64,000 nucleotides of DNA from Halomontanus rarus (GTDB lineage Archaea; Halobacteriota; Halobacteria; Halobacteriales; Natrialbaceae): assembly GCF_017357405.1 (NCBI RefSeq), contig NZ_CP071597.1, forward strand, positions 496,001 through 560,000. The letters are read 5' to 3'. The position numbers were made by a program, and so were the translations under genes. Under the pieces are notes generated by a model, which was not told where the DNA came from, did not search any database, and saw only the letters and a list, made by a program, of their open reading frames with translations. Positions 10,955 to 20,057 of this stretch are shown here, piece by piece; within the stretch, counting starts at the first letter, position 1, and each line of letters starts with the position of its first letter.

Positions 10955-13447
10955 ATGACCGCGTTCCAGTCGACACTCGGCGACGAAGCGGGGATCGCCG
11001 AAGAGCTCGCTGAAAACCAGCGGGCGATCTCCATCGCCGAGTTCTTCGAGAAGAACAAGCACATGCTCGGCTTCGACAGCGGTGCTCGAGGTCTAGTCAC
11101 GGCCGTCAAAGAAGCCGTCGACAACGCCTTAGACGCCGCCGAAGAGTCGGGAATCCTCCCGGATATCTACGTCGAAATCGAGGAGTCGGGCGACTACTAC
11201 AAACTGATCGTCGAGGACAACGGCCCGGGACTGACCAAAGAATCGCTTCCGAAAGTCTTCGGGAAACTGCTGTACGGCTCGCGCTTTCACAAACGCGAAC
11301 AGAGCCGCGGCCAGCAGGGGATCGGGATCTCGGCCGCCGTCCTCTACTCCCAGCTCACCAGCGGGAAACCCGCCAAGATCACCAGTCGAACCCAGGGTTC
11401 GAGCGAGGCTCAGTACTTCGAACTGATCATCGACACCGACGAGAACGAACCCGAGATCAGCGTCGATCGCACGACCACCTGGGACCGCCCCCACGGGACG
11501 CGAATCGAACTCGAGATGGAGGGGAACATGCGCGCCCGCCAGCAGCTCCACGACTACATCAAGCACACGGCGGTCGTCAATCCCCACGCGCGACTCGAGT
11601 TGCGAGAGCCACAAGCTCACTTCAAGTTCGAGCGCGCGACGGACCAGCTCCCAGAGGAGACCGAGGAGATCCGACCCCACCCCCACGGGGTCGAACTCGG
11701 AACCGTGATCAAGATGTTGAACGCGACCGACTCCCACTCCGTCTCCGGGTTCCTCCAGGAGGAGTTCACCCGCGTCGGGAAGAAGACCGCCGACTCGGTT
11801 ATCGACGAGTTCCGCGACCGCCACTACGGCCGCGAGATGTCCTGGACGCCGCCCGGACCGCACGAATCCGCGGACGTCGCCGCCGCCGTCACGGACGCGA
11901 CCGTCAACAAGGGCGCGACGGCGACCGAGGCCTTCGCCACCGCCATCGCCGACGCCGTCGCCGACAGCGACCGCGTTGCCCACCACGAACTGCTCGCGAT
12001 CGTCGACTCGAGCGCCGACGCTGCCGAGGACGAACACGGAACGACCTTCGGCGAGACGGTCCGAGAGAACGCGGCCGAGGCTGCCTGGGCCGAACTCGCA
12101 GGTATCGCCGGTGAGGAGGAGTCGACGGACGAAACCGACGCCGACGCCGACGCGGACCCCGACGACCACTCCCGGCTCGTCACCGACCTCTACGAACTGG
12201 CAGACGGCGCGACGAGCACCCGCAAGGACGACGAGGTGGTCCACGCCTTCGCCGTTCGCCTCGCGGGCAAGTTCGAGGACAGCGAGGACACACGCCACCG
12301 ACTCACCCACAAGACGCTCGTCGAGTTCGTCGACCGCGCGGCCGAGTTGACCGAGGAGTACGACGACGTCGCGTTCGGCGACACCGCTCGAGAGAACGTC
12401 GTCGACGCGATCTGGTCGGTCATGGTCACGGTTCCCGACGACCCGCCGCTGGTGCGAGAGCTCTCGGGCGACCGCGACGCGACGAGCGAACTCGTCGACG
12501 GGATGCGCGCGACCGACATCATGGCCCCGCCGACGCGGTGTCTCTCACCCATCTCCGACGAACTCATCGAAGCCGGCCTCAAGAAGGAGTTCGACGCCGA
12601 CTTCTACGCCGCCGCGACCCGCGACGCGGACGTCTCGGGCGGCGATCCGTTCATCGTCGAAGCCGGCATCGCCTACGGCGGCGACTTAGAGGCCGAGGGG
12701 AGCGCGAACGTGATGCGCTTTGCCAACCGCGTCCCGCTGGTCTACCAGCGCGGTGCGTGTGCGACGACGGACGTCGTGAAGTCGATCGGCTGGCGCAACT
12801 ACGGCCTCGACCAGCCGGGTGGCAGCGGCGTCCCCAACGGCCCCGTCGTCATCATGATCCACATCGCCTCGACGAACGTTCCCTTCACCAGCGAATCCAA
12901 GGACGCCGTCGCCAACGTCCCCGAGATCGAAGACGAGATCGAACTCGCGATTCGCGAAGCGGCGCGCGATCTCAAGAGCTACCTCAACAAGCGCCGATCG
13001 ATGCAGAAACGCCGGAAGAAACAGAACGTCCTCGGAAAGATCCTGCCGGAGATGGCGACGAAGGTCGCCGAGGTTACCGGACGGAACGAACCCGAGATCG
13101 ACGACGCCATCGCCCGTATCATGAACAACGTCCTCGTCGAGCGCCGCCTCGAGGAAAACGGCGACGGCCAGTCCGTCGAAGTGGTCGTCGAGAACCACTC
13201 CGGGACCACGGAATCCCTCGCGGTGACCGACATCGTCACCGCCGAGCCCTCGAACCTCTCGGACGGCGCGACCGTCGTCGAGATGGACGGCGAATGGTTC
13301 GTCAAGTGGAACGCGGACGTCTCGAGCGGCGACGAAGCAGTACTGACCTACGAGGTGTCGACCGACGCCGCCTTCGACATCGACGTCGACGGTGTCGAAG
13401 CGGAGAAACTGACGGTTACCGATACGGACACAGGCACAAACCAATGA
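10955..13447 (+). CDS. top6B: DNA topoisomerase VI subunit B
   Basis: 830 residues. The GHKL ATPase starts with [40 protein letters not shown]; the VDN/ALDA N-box binds Mg-[29 protein letters not shown] and [16 protein letters not shown] are further ATP-lid motifs. The transducer end includes [36 protein letters not shown]. The protein is much longer than crenarchaeal homologs because of an acidic and Ala-rich helical insertion around 300-510, which fits H2TH-region expansion in haloarchaea. It forms the A2B2 type IIB topoisomerase with the next gene, whose ATG overlaps its stop (ATGA). Confidence 0.96.
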   Translation: MTAFQSTLGDEAGIAEELAENQRAISIAEFFEKNKHMLGFDSGARGLVTAVKEAVDNALDAAEESGILPDIYVEIEESGDYYKLIVEDNGPGLTKESLPKVFGKLLYGSRFHKREQSRGQQGIGISAAVLYSQLTSGKPAKITSRTQGSSEAQYFELIIDTDENEPEISVDRTTTWDRPHGTRIELEMEGNMRARQQLHDYIKHTAVVNPHARLELREPQAHFKFERATDQLPEETEEIRPHPHGVELGTVIKMLNATDSHSVSGFLQEEFTRVGKKTADSVIDEFRDRHYGREMSWTPPGPHESADVAAAVTDATVNKGATATEAFATAIADAVADSDRVAHHELLAIVDSSADAAEDEHGTTFGETVRENAAEAAWAELAGIAGEEESTDETDADADADPDDHSRLVTDLYELADGATSTRKDDEVVHAFAVRLAGKFEDSEDTRHRLTHKTLVEFVDRAAELTEEYDDVAFGDTARENVVDAIWSVMVTVPDDPPLVRELSGDRDATSELVDGMRATDIMAPPTRCLSPISDELIEAGLKKEFDADFYAAATRDADVSGGDPFIVEAGIAYGGDLEAEGSANVMRFANRVPLVYQRGACATTDVVKSIGWRNYGLDQPGGSGVPNGPVVIMIHIASTNVPFTSESKDAVANVPEIEDEIELAIREAARDLKSYLNKRRSMQKRRKKQNVLGKILPEMATKVAEVTGRNEPEIDDAIARIMNNVLVERRLEENGDGQSVEVVVENHSGTTESLAVTDIVTAEPSNLSDGATVVEMDGEWFVKWNADVSSGDEAVLTYEVSTDAAFDIDVDGVEAEKLTVTDTDTGTNQ

Positions 13448-14535
13448 GCGCAGACAACGAACAACAGGCCCGCGAGCAACTGATCGACCTCGCCGCACAG
13501 TTTTACGACCAGTTCGAACTGGGGGAGATCCCCCACATGGACGTCCCGACGCGGACGAAGAGCAACATCGAGTACGACGAGGACCTCGACGTGTGGGTCT
13601 ACGGCGACCGCACCTCGACCCGCTCGGCCAACTCCGTCCGGGGCGCCCGCAAACTCCTCAAGGCCGTCTACACCATCGAGTTCCTCGCGGACCAACTCGA
13701 TCAAGACCGCTCGTCGACCCTGCGTGAGCTGTACTACCTTTCGGAGAGCTGGGACAACGAGAACGCCCAGTTCAACGACCAGGACGAGTCCAACCAGCTG
13801 GTCGAGGACCTCGAGATCGTCTCCGGGGCGACCCGTGAGGACTTCCACATGCGCCCCGAGGAGTCGGGGGCGACGATCATGGGACCGCTGTTCCTTCGCG
13901 AACAGACCCGGAGAGGCGAACGCGAGATCCACTGTCAGGAAGACGTCGGCGAAGGTGGCTACCAGATCCCCAACAACCCGGATACGATCGAGTTTCTGGA
14001 CTCCGACGCCGAGTTCATCCTCTGCGTGGAGACCGGCGGGATGCGCGATCGACTCGTCGAGAACGGGTTCGACGAGGAGTACGGTGCCCTGATCGTCCAC
14101 CTCAAGGGCCAGCCCGCACGGGCGACCCGACGCATCACGAAGCGACTCCACGACGAACTCGAGATTCCGGTGACGGTCTTCGCCGACGGTGACCCGTGGT
14201 CGTATCGCATCTACGCTTCCGTCGCGTACGGCTCGATCAAATCCGCCCACCTCTCGGAGTACCTCGCGACACCCCAGGCACAGTACATCGGCATCCAGCC
14301 CGCGGACATCGTCGAGTACGACCTGCCGACCGATCCGCTGTCGGATTCGGACATCAACGCCCTCGAGAGCGAACTCGAGGATCCGCGGTTCCAGACCGAC
14401 TACTGGGAAGAACAGATCGAGTTACAGCTCGACATCGGGAAGAAGGCAGAACAGCAGGCACTGGCCTCTCGCGGCCTGGATTTCGTGACGGATACGTACC
14501 TGCCGGAACGACTGGAAGCGATGGGTGTCTTCTGA
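13444..14535 (+). CDS. top6A: DNA topoisomerase VI subunit A
   Basis: 363 residues, starting at the ATG that overlaps the top6B stop. The winged-helix/CAP domain holds the catalytic tyrosine in [13 protein letters not shown] (Y97 or Y98, by analogy with Spo11). The Toprim domain follows with [40 protein letters not shown] and the acidic metal site [20 protein letters not shown]. Top6A makes the transient double-strand break during decatenation and relaxation. Translational coupling with top6B is likely. Its stop lies one base from the stop of the convergent gene at 14537. Confidence 0.97.
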   Translation: MSADNEQQAREQLIDLAAQFYDQFELGEIPHMDVPTRTKSNIEYDEDLDVWVYGDRTSTRSANSVRGARKLLKAVYTIEFLADQLDQDRSSTLRELYYLSESWDNENAQFNDQDESNQLVEDLEIVSGATREDFHMRPEESGATIMGPLFLREQTRRGEREIHCQEDVGEGGYQIPNNPDTIEFLDSDAEFILCVETGGMRDRLVENGFDEEYGALIVHLKGQPARATRRITKRLHDELEIPVTVFADGDPWSYRIYASVAYGSIKSAHLSEYLATPQAQYIGIQPADIVEYDLPTDPLSDSDINALESELEDPRFQTDYWEEQIELQLDIGKKAEQQALASRGLDFVTDTYLPERLEAMGVF

Positions 14536-14536
14536 A

Positions 14537-15697
14537 CTAGCTGAGTTCGGTATTGCGTTCGCGGTCGCGGTCGCGGTCGTGATCGGAATCGTAGCTGTCG
14601 GACGTCTGTTCGTGATCGACCGAGGTGTCGATGTCGTCTTTCGTCTGGTTCTGATCGGCGTGTTGAGATCGCTCCTGTTTCTCGTCCCCATCCCCGTCCG
14701 AACGCTCGAGTCTGTCTCGGTTCGAGTCCAGATTCCGATCCGACTGTCGATCTGACTGGTGTGCTCGCTTCGAACGGGACTCCGGTTCCGGTTCCGATTC
14801 CGATTCCGACTCCGACTCCGAGTCTAATTCTGAGTCCGACTCCGAGTCCAGATCCGGGTTCGCCGTCGGAACCTCACCGTTCGCACACCGGCGACAGTAG
14901 TAGTTGGTCCCGCGTTCGTCCGTCGTCAACGGAACACCGAGGACGGCGAACTCCGTGCTGTAGGTCCGCTCGACGCCGCGTCCAATGGGGCCGGCGCAGG
15001 CCGCACAGGCCTCGTCGGGATTGACGACGGATCGTTCGCGAACCGACCGCGTCCACCCGTTGTCGGTTATCGACTGGCGCTTCTCGAGGCGGCGTCGAAC
15101 CGGCGACAGGGAACTGGTCCCGGAGAGCGCGAGTACGATGGCGACGGCCCCAAAGAGCAGGGTCCAGAGAATCGTGGCACTCGCCTGTGCGGCGGCCACC
15201 ATGATCAACGCGCCCAACCAGAGGAGGATCGTCGTTCCGAGACTCCCCGACGAACTGGATTCGACGGCTTCGTGCGCGGAGTCCCCGGCTCTGGCTGCCG
15301 GTTCGTTCGATCGATTCGCCTGATCCGCCCACAGCACCCGCCGTTCGGCGTTGCTGTAATAGCAGTAGGCCGCGTAGAGTGCGTTACCGATTCCCATCGT
15401 CCACCAAACCGTAAAGAACCCGATGAGGATGTGCGTTCCCGTCGAGCCGAACGAGCGCCGAATCAACACGACGCGATCGCCGAAGTCATGTTCGACCTCC
15501 CAGCCGTCCTCGATGGCCTTCGTCACGCGGAACTCGAGTCCGTCACGATCGGATCTCGACCGAGTACGAGTGCCGGGCTGAGAGCCGGTCTCACGACTGG
15601 TACCGCAGTCCGGACAGAAGTTCGCCGACGGAGACAGCTCCTCGCCACAGTTCGGGCAGTAAGACGATCCGGATCCCGGCCGGTGACGGCTATCCAT
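14537..15697 (-). CDS. Zinc-ribbon membrane protein with acidic repeat tail
   Basis: 386 residues. An N-terminal zinc ribbon (YCPNCGEELSPSANFCPDCG) is followed by a small domain (RVTKAIEDGWEVEHDFGDRVVLIRRSFGSTGTHILIG) and by hydrophobic segments (ILIGFFTVWWTMGIGNALYAAYCYY; TILLWLGALIMVAAAQASATILWTLLFGAVAIVLAL). A second Cys set occurs later (ACAACAGPIG and YYCRRCANG), so it may bind two zinc ions. The last 110 residues are Ser/Glu/Asp repeats encoded by a hexanucleotide microsatellite. Function is unknown; the body looks like a haloarchaeal zinc-ribbon membrane family. Confidence 0.65.
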   Translation of the reverse strand: MDSRHRPGSGSSYCPNCGEELSPSANFCPDCGTSRETGSQPGTRTRSRSDRDGLEFRVTKAIEDGWEVEHDFGDRVVLIRRSFGSTGTHILIGFFTVWWTMGIGNALYAAYCYYSNAERRVLWADQANRSNEPAARAGDSAHEAVESSSSGSLGTTILLWLGALIMVAAAQASATILWTLLFGAVAIVLALSGTSSLSPVRRRLEKRQSITDNGWTRSVRERSVVNPDEACAACAGPIGRGVERTYSTEFAVLGVPLTTDERGTNYYCRRCANGEVPTANPDLDSESDSELDSESESESESEPEPESRSKRAHQSDRQSDRNLDSNRDRLERSDGDGDEKQERSQHADQNQTKDDIDTSVDHEQTSDSYDSDHDRDRDRERNTELS

Positions 15698-15778
15698 ACC
15701 TAACGAAACGACAACGGGACAACTAATACTTTCGCCATCAGAACGAGCCGGACGATCGTATCGAACGCGATCAGGCCC

Positions 15779-16486
15779 TCACTGCTCGGGCGTCTCGAGC
15801 GCGACCGGAATCCCCCGTTTCGCGACGTCGACGGCGAAGGCCTCCTCGTCGGCCTCCAGATCCGGGAAGGTGTCGTAGTGGATCGGAACGACGACGTCGG
15901 GCTCGAGCGTCTCGGCGAGGTCGGCCGCGTCGTGGCGATCCATCGTGAAGTTCTGGGCGATCGAGGGCAGGAGGAAGTCGACGTCCATCCCCTCGTGATA
16001 CTCGAGGACGTCCGAGTCTCCCGGCCAGAAGATCGAGACGCCGTCCATGGTGACGCCGTAGCCACAGCCGAAGCCCTCGGGGTGGATCGGTTCGCCGTCG
16101 TCGCGGACGTTCGGGCCGTCGGGGAGGTTGTGTGCGGGCGTGGTGAAGAGGTCGATCGGGCCGGCGGCGAATGCCTCGTCCTGCCCGACGCGTTCGACGG
16201 TGTAAGGGAGATCTTCGGGTTTCTCGACGTCGCGATCGATCCGATCCGCGTCGACTTCCTCGTAGACGACCACGAGCGCGTCGTCACTGGCGACGCGGCG
16301 AATCCCGTCGGAATCGTAGTGGTGATCGTGCGTTACGAGGACCAGATCGCCGTCCTGGGCGTCGTAGTCGTCGAGCACGCCGTATCGGCCGGGGTCCATG
16401 TAGACGACCGTGCCGGTCTGACTCTCGAGGCGAGCGGTCGCGTAGCCGAGCCAATCCATCGTTATCGGGCCGTGTCGGACGGTCAT
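15779..16486 (-). CDS. MBL-fold metal-dependent hydrolase (UPF0173-like)
   Basis: 235 residues from the ATG at 16484-16486. The open frame extends 61 residues upstream, but that part is Arg-rich and not acidic, so the shorter start is chosen. The metal-binding HxHxDH-type motif appears as THDHHYDSDG. Further ligands fit TTPAHNLP, WPGDSD and PIHYDTFP, in the usual order for the metallo-beta-lactamase fold. The N terminus (ITMDWLGYATARLES) resembles the UPF0173/YtkL-like group of simple MBL hydrolases. No substrate is assigned. It is codirectional with the FAH-family gene. Confidence 0.8.
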   Translation of the reverse strand: MTVRHGPITMDWLGYATARLESQTGTVVYMDPGRYGVLDDYDAQDGDLVLVTHDHHYDSDGIRRVASDDALVVVYEEVDADRIDRDVEKPEDLPYTVERVGQDEAFAAGPIDLFTTPAHNLPDGPNVRDDGEPIHPEGFGCGYGVTMDGVSIFWPGDSDVLEYHEGMDVDFLLPSIAQNFTMDRHDAADLAETLEPDVVVPIHYDTFPDLEADEEAFAVDVAKRGIPVALETPEQ

Positions 16487-16583
16487 GCTCGGCTGTTTGC
16501 GGAGCGGGCCGAAAAACGTTGGCCTCGCGGCACTCGGGGCCGACGCTGCAGTCGAGTCTCGGTTCGGGCCCGAACCGTGGACG

Positions 16584-17327
16584 TCAGGGAATCCGAACCG
16601 AGTGCGAGAGGGTTCCAACACCCTCGACCTCGATCTCGACCTCGTCGCCGTCCTCGAGCGGGCCGACACCCTCCGGCGTGCCGGTCGCGATGACGTCGCC
16701 TGCCTCGAGGGTGAGGTAGGTCGTAATCTCGGCGATCAGCTCCGGGATCGAGAAGATAAGCTGGGAGCGCGACCCCCGCTGTTTCGTCTCGCCGTTGACC
16801 CGCGACTCGACGGTCGCGTCCGCGGGGACTTCCTCCGGCGTCGCGAGCACGGGACCGATCGGCGCGGAGCCATCGAACGCTTTCCCGCGGACCCAGTTCT
16901 GTTCCTGGCGCTGATCGTCCCGGTTCGACACGTCGTTCACGCACGTGAATCCCTCGACGACGTCCATCGCCTTCGCCTCGGGGACGTGACGACACTGCTC
17001 GCCGATGACGACGCCGAGTTCCGCCTCGTAGTCGATCCGGTCCTTACCCGCGGGCGCGGTAATCGTATCGCCGTGACCCGCAAGCGTGTTCGACGGTTTC
17101 AAAAAGAGGAGCGGTCGGTCGGGGACGTCGTTGTCCATCTCGGCCGCGTGGTCGGCGTAGTTGCGACCGATGCAGACGATCTTCGACGGCTCGCACGGCG
17201 GGAGGACGTCGATTTCGTTGTCTTCAGACTCGAATTCGTAGCTCTCGTTCGCGAAGTGGACCTGCCCATCCTCGAGCGTTCCCCGTCGCGTCGCGCCGGC
17301 CGGATCGCGGAATCGGACGTATTTCAT
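16584..17327 (-). CDS. Fumarylacetoacetate hydrolase-family protein
   Basis: 247 residues. The FAH fold is marked by IVCIGRNYADHAAEM, PLLFLKPSNTLAGHGD, the metal-binding YEAELGVVIG (Glu pair) and the C-terminal GDVIATGTPEGVGPLEDGDEVEIEVEGVG. Members include 2-hydroxyhepta-2,4-diene-1,7-dioate isomerase, acylpyruvase and oxaloacetate decarboxylase. The length and the compact N terminus fit the acylpyruvase/oxaloacetate decarboxylase side, but no neighbour points to an aromatic catabolic pathway. The exact reaction is not known. Confidence 0.85.
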   Translation of the reverse strand: MKYVRFRDPAGATRRGTLEDGQVHFANESYEFESEDNEIDVLPPCEPSKIVCIGRNYADHAAEMDNDVPDRPLLFLKPSNTLAGHGDTITAPAGKDRIDYEAELGVVIGEQCRHVPEAKAMDVVEGFTCVNDVSNRDDQRQEQNWVRGKAFDGSAPIGPVLATPEEVPADATVESRVNGETKQRGSRSQLIFSIPELIAEITTYLTLEAGDVIATGTPEGVGPLEDGDEVEIEVEGVGTLSHSVRIP

Positions 17328-17469
17328 GGGTGGTGATCACGCTCGAGGTGGAAAAACGTTGAGAAGCCGGCGACGGCGGGTCTCGAAAGGGGTGTGAGTG
17401 AACGCGTACCACTCCACGCTCGGAACGGAACGTTTTTTACTAGCCCCGGGTAACCACAGGTTGTCGAAC

Positions 17470-17544
17470 GCTCCGTTGGTGTAGTCCGGCCAATCATTTC
17501 GGCCTTTCGAGCCGATGACCTGGGTTCAAATCCCAGACGGAGCA
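17470..17544 (+). tRNA. tRNA-Glu (TTC)
   Basis: 75 nt fold by eye. The acceptor stem is GCTCCGT with ACGGAGC, the anticodon stem is TCGGC/GCCGA around loop CTTTCGA (anticodon TTC) and the T arm is CTGGG-TTCAAAT-CCCAG. The discriminator is A. The CCA end is not encoded. The last 22 bases recur exactly at 17625-17646. Confidence 0.95.
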
Positions 17545-17646
17545 CTCTTCTGACCGAACGAAGTGAGTAAAGAGGAAGCGCACGGTATAGGATTTAAATC
17601 AGGGAGCAGTTTGGCTGCGACCGTGGTTCAAATCCCAGACGGAGCA
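17523..17646 (+). repeat. Direct repeat of tRNA-Glu 3' end (att-like pair)
   Basis: The 22 bases at 17523-17544, which are the 3' end of tRNA-Glu including the T loop and acceptor strand, are repeated without a mismatch at 17625-17646. Only 80 bp lie between the two copies. The bases just before the copies differ, so the repeat has a sharp left edge. This is the form left by integration of an element into a tRNA 3' end, here almost empty. No integrase gene is seen nearby. Confidence 0.8.
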
Positions 17647-17849
17647 TTTTACCGCGAACGCACGCTCGAGGCGTACCTACATCTCTGGATTCGGATAGAC
17701 TTCTGTCGTAGGGACGGCAGGAATCGCTCAGAGCAGCGAGATCGGGACACGATGGCCGCGGGACGAATCACCGTCGAGCGGCGACCGTACTTAAAGTGCT
17801 GATAGTACAAGCCCGCCAGTAATCCTCCGGTCTCGCGATAGGAGTGCTA
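17545..17849. other. Gene-free stretch after tRNA-Glu
   Basis: 305 bp holding the second copy of the tRNA 3' end. A possible TATA element (acttaaag) lies near 17789-17796, before the DUF7344-type gene. A 79-codon open frame crosses the repeat, but its composition is not haloarchaeal and it has no family resemblance. Confidence 0.5.
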
Positions 17850-18239
17850 ATGGACGTCAACTCCCCGTCACTCGAACTCGACGCGGTCTTTTCGATTCTG
17901 GATACTCGTCGCCGCCGGACGACGCTCGCCGTCCTCGCCGATCACCGGAAGACGCTGTCGCTCGCCGATCTGGCCGACGAGGTCGCCGTCCGCGAACACG
18001 ACACCACGATTACGAACCTCTCGCCGACGGTAGTCGACGAGATCTCCCGCTCCCTCTATCACAATCACGTTCCGGTGCTCGCAGACGCGGGTCTCGTGGC
18101 GTACGACCGGGAACGCGACCTGGTCACCGCTACCGGCCGACTGGACGAACTCGAGCCGTTTCTCTCGATGGCGCTCGAAACCGAGCGCGTCGAGGAGCCA
18201 GTTCCGACCGCCGACTGGCGGGAAACCGACGGCGATTGA
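17850..18239 (+). CDS. DUF7344-type winged-helix protein
   Basis: 129 residues from the ATG at 17850; a GTG two codons upstream is possible. The core LELDAVFSILDTRRRRTTLAVLADHRKTLSLADLADEVAVRE followed by DEISRSLYHNHVPVLADAGLVAYDRERDLVTAT is the haloarchaeal DUF7344 pattern. That domain is a winged-helix-like module, often beside sensory or membrane proteins. No effector domain is present here. It sits directly after the tRNA-Glu repeat and before a Bat-type regulator, so it may belong to an acquired regulatory islet. Its target is unknown. Confidence 0.7.
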   Translation: MDVNSPSLELDAVFSILDTRRRRTTLAVLADHRKTLSLADLADEVAVREHDTTITNLSPTVVDEISRSLYHNHVPVLADAGLVAYDRERDLVTATGRLDELEPFLSMALETERVEEPVPTADWRETDGD

Positions 18240-18500
18240 CGATCGGCACGCCCCCGGACCGTGGGGCTGGAAACCCGTTCCCAAATACTGGAGACCGAAC
18301 GCCTGACCTCGAGCGAGCCGCTTTCGCCATCGACCACAAACACGGTCGACGACAGCCCTCCGATACTCGAGGTGCCGGTCGGCGGTCGAACTCGAGTCAC
18401 AGCTTCGTGTGACGTCTATCGTGCGTCGTCCGGCGAGGCTGGAATCCGAACTAACAGTGTTGGGTTGCAGACTAAACCGATCCACGTCGAACGAACACGC

Positions 18501-19163
18501 ATGAGCGTCTTCGCGACCTTCAGTGTTCCCTCCGGATCTTTCGTTCTCGGCGACGCACTGCAGGTCGACGCGATCGAGCGGATCGAGTTCGAACGGGTCG
18601 TCCCGTCGAGACACGACATCATGCCGTACTTCTGGGTGTGGGGATCGAATCTCGAGCGGTTCGAGACGGTCGTCGAAAACGAACCGGAGATCGCCTCGAT
18701 CACCCGTATCGACACCGTCGACGAGGGTGGGCTCTACAGGGTCGAGTGGGACGAACTCGTGACCGGGTTCGTCGACTGCGTTCAGCGGACGGACGCCATG
18801 CTGACCGAGGGACACGGGATGGACCGAGACGACGGGGACGAGTGGTGGTTCGAGTTTCGGTTTCCCGATCGCACACACGTCGAGACGTTTCACGCGATCT
18901 GCGAGGAAACCGAACTCGGATTCGACTTGCGACGGATCTTTTCGATTCAGGAACACACCCGAGATCAGGCCTACGATCTGACAGAAAAACAACGAGAGAC
19001 GCTCGCCGTCGCGGCAGCGAACGGCTACTTCGACGAGCCACGCTCGATATCGACCGAGGAGCTGGCGGCGACGTTCGACGTCACGCCAGCGGCGATCAGC
19101 GGCCGTCTACGCCGGGCGGAACGGACGCTCATCGAGAACACCGTACTCCAGTCATTCCGGTAA
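18501..19163 (+). CDS. Bat-type (bacterio-opsin activator-like) HTH regulator
   Basis: 220 residues from the ATG at 18501. The open frame runs upstream, but that part lacks acidic bias. The N-terminal 150 residues match the Bat-like sensor half (FVLGDALQVDAIERIEFERVVPSRHDIMPYFWVWG and later FRFPDRTHVETFHAICEETELGFDLRRIF). The C-terminal HTH_10 domain reads LTEKQRETLAVAAANGYFDEPRSISTEELAATFDVTPAAISGRLRRAERTLIENTV. Haloarchaea have many such one-component regulators with unknown ligands. It may act with the DUF7344 protein upstream, but this is not shown. Confidence 0.8.
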   Translation: MSVFATFSVPSGSFVLGDALQVDAIERIEFERVVPSRHDIMPYFWVWGSNLERFETVVENEPEIASITRIDTVDEGGLYRVEWDELVTGFVDCVQRTDAMLTEGHGMDRDDGDEWWFEFRFPDRTHVETFHAICEETELGFDLRRIFSIQEHTRDQAYDLTEKQRETLAVAAANGYFDEPRSISTEELAATFDVTPAAISGRLRRAERTLIENTVLQSFR

Positions 19164-19385
19164 GCCCCGCAGAGCTCCGGGACACCTCTTAAAGGCATTA
19201 ACTGGTTAACGGAAACTGGTACCCCATTGGATCGCGTACGGTCAGTAGACTGTCACCCAGTTTTGTGATTTGATCGGGCTCACCGCTCGGCCACAGTCTC
19301 CAACCGTCGAAGAATCGACGGTCCGAAAGTTGGGGAGACGAGCGATGGCCGTCGCTCGATCGGACGTTGGGGGCGAGCCGAAACG

Positions 19386-19697
19386 ATGACACGGGAACCC
19401 ATACTCGAAGTCGACGGCGATCAGTATCGCTCGATCACGGAAGCAGTCGTCCGAGCTGCTGCCGCAGTTCGAAACGACGAGATTACGGAGATGCAACCGC
19501 TGTACCACGCGATCGATTCCGATGCGCTCGAGCGGTTGTTCACCGCTGCTCGAGACGTATCGGTCGCGTTCGAGTACGCCGGGCTGTCGATTCGGGTCGA
19601 CAGTTCGAGGACGGTCTTCGTGGATGGTGAGGTCGAATCGTCGCTGATCGACTCAGATCCGGATCCGGGTCAAGAACCGGGTTCAGAACCGATATAA
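19386..19697 (+). CDS. HalOD1 output-domain protein
   Basis: 103 residues. The pattern YRSITEAVVRAAAAVRNDEITEMQPLYHAIDSDALERLF, followed by VAFEYAGLSIRVDSSRTVFVDGE, fits the HalOD1 domain. That domain is a haloarchaeal output module, found alone or after receiver domains. The C-terminal tail is acidic and Pro/Gly-rich (DPDPGQEPGSEP). It follows the Bat-type gene after a 220-bp gap. A standalone HalOD1 gene has no assigned mechanism. Confidence 0.7.
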   Translation: MTREPILEVDGDQYRSITEAVVRAAAAVRNDEITEMQPLYHAIDSDALERLFTAARDVSVAFEYAGLSIRVDSSRTVFVDGEVESSLIDSDPDPGQEPGSEPI

Positions 19698-20057
19698 CCT
19701 CCCGAGAGACGGTGGCATGCGCGAGATTCGGATCGCCACTCTCGTCGGTCCGCCGTCCAGATGCCGCGAGACCGCTCGCAACCCCGTCGACTCGTCGCGG
19801 CTCCGACCGCCGTTCACGCTCGGCAACGTGATCGCGACTCGAGCAGATGTCGTCGAAGAGGGGCGTCTCGTCGTCGACCGGCATCGCAACCGGTTCTTCC
19901 GCCGTCGAAGCCACTTTGTCAAATTTTAGTCGGTCCTTTCGGATATATTAGCGAGAAAGAGACGACTGGAGGCGATGTTCGTTGGATCGACAAGCATCAC
20001 GCTTGGCGAACGAAACTGCAGGATTTAAGCGGTGAGGAGTCCGCCTTTCGAGTGCAC
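19698..20057. other. Gene-free region upstream of sucC
   Basis: 360 bp. Two short open frames are Arg-rich and not supported. An AT-rich element (ggatatattag) near 19938 and the better-placed box at 20022-20029 are candidate promoters for sucCD. Confidence 0.5.
20022..20029 (+). promoter_or_regulatory. TATA box of sucCD
   Basis: The sequence gatttaag is centred about 32 nt before the sucC ATG at 20058. Confidence 0.5.

Noticed and set aside
11129..12310. Long minus-strand open frame inside top6B
   Set aside because: It is the opposite-strand shadow of the high-GC top6B gene and reads Gly/Val/Arg-rich without a family.
17563..17802. 79-codon frame after tRNA-Glu
   Set aside because: It crosses the duplicated tRNA end, and its composition is not haloarchaeal.
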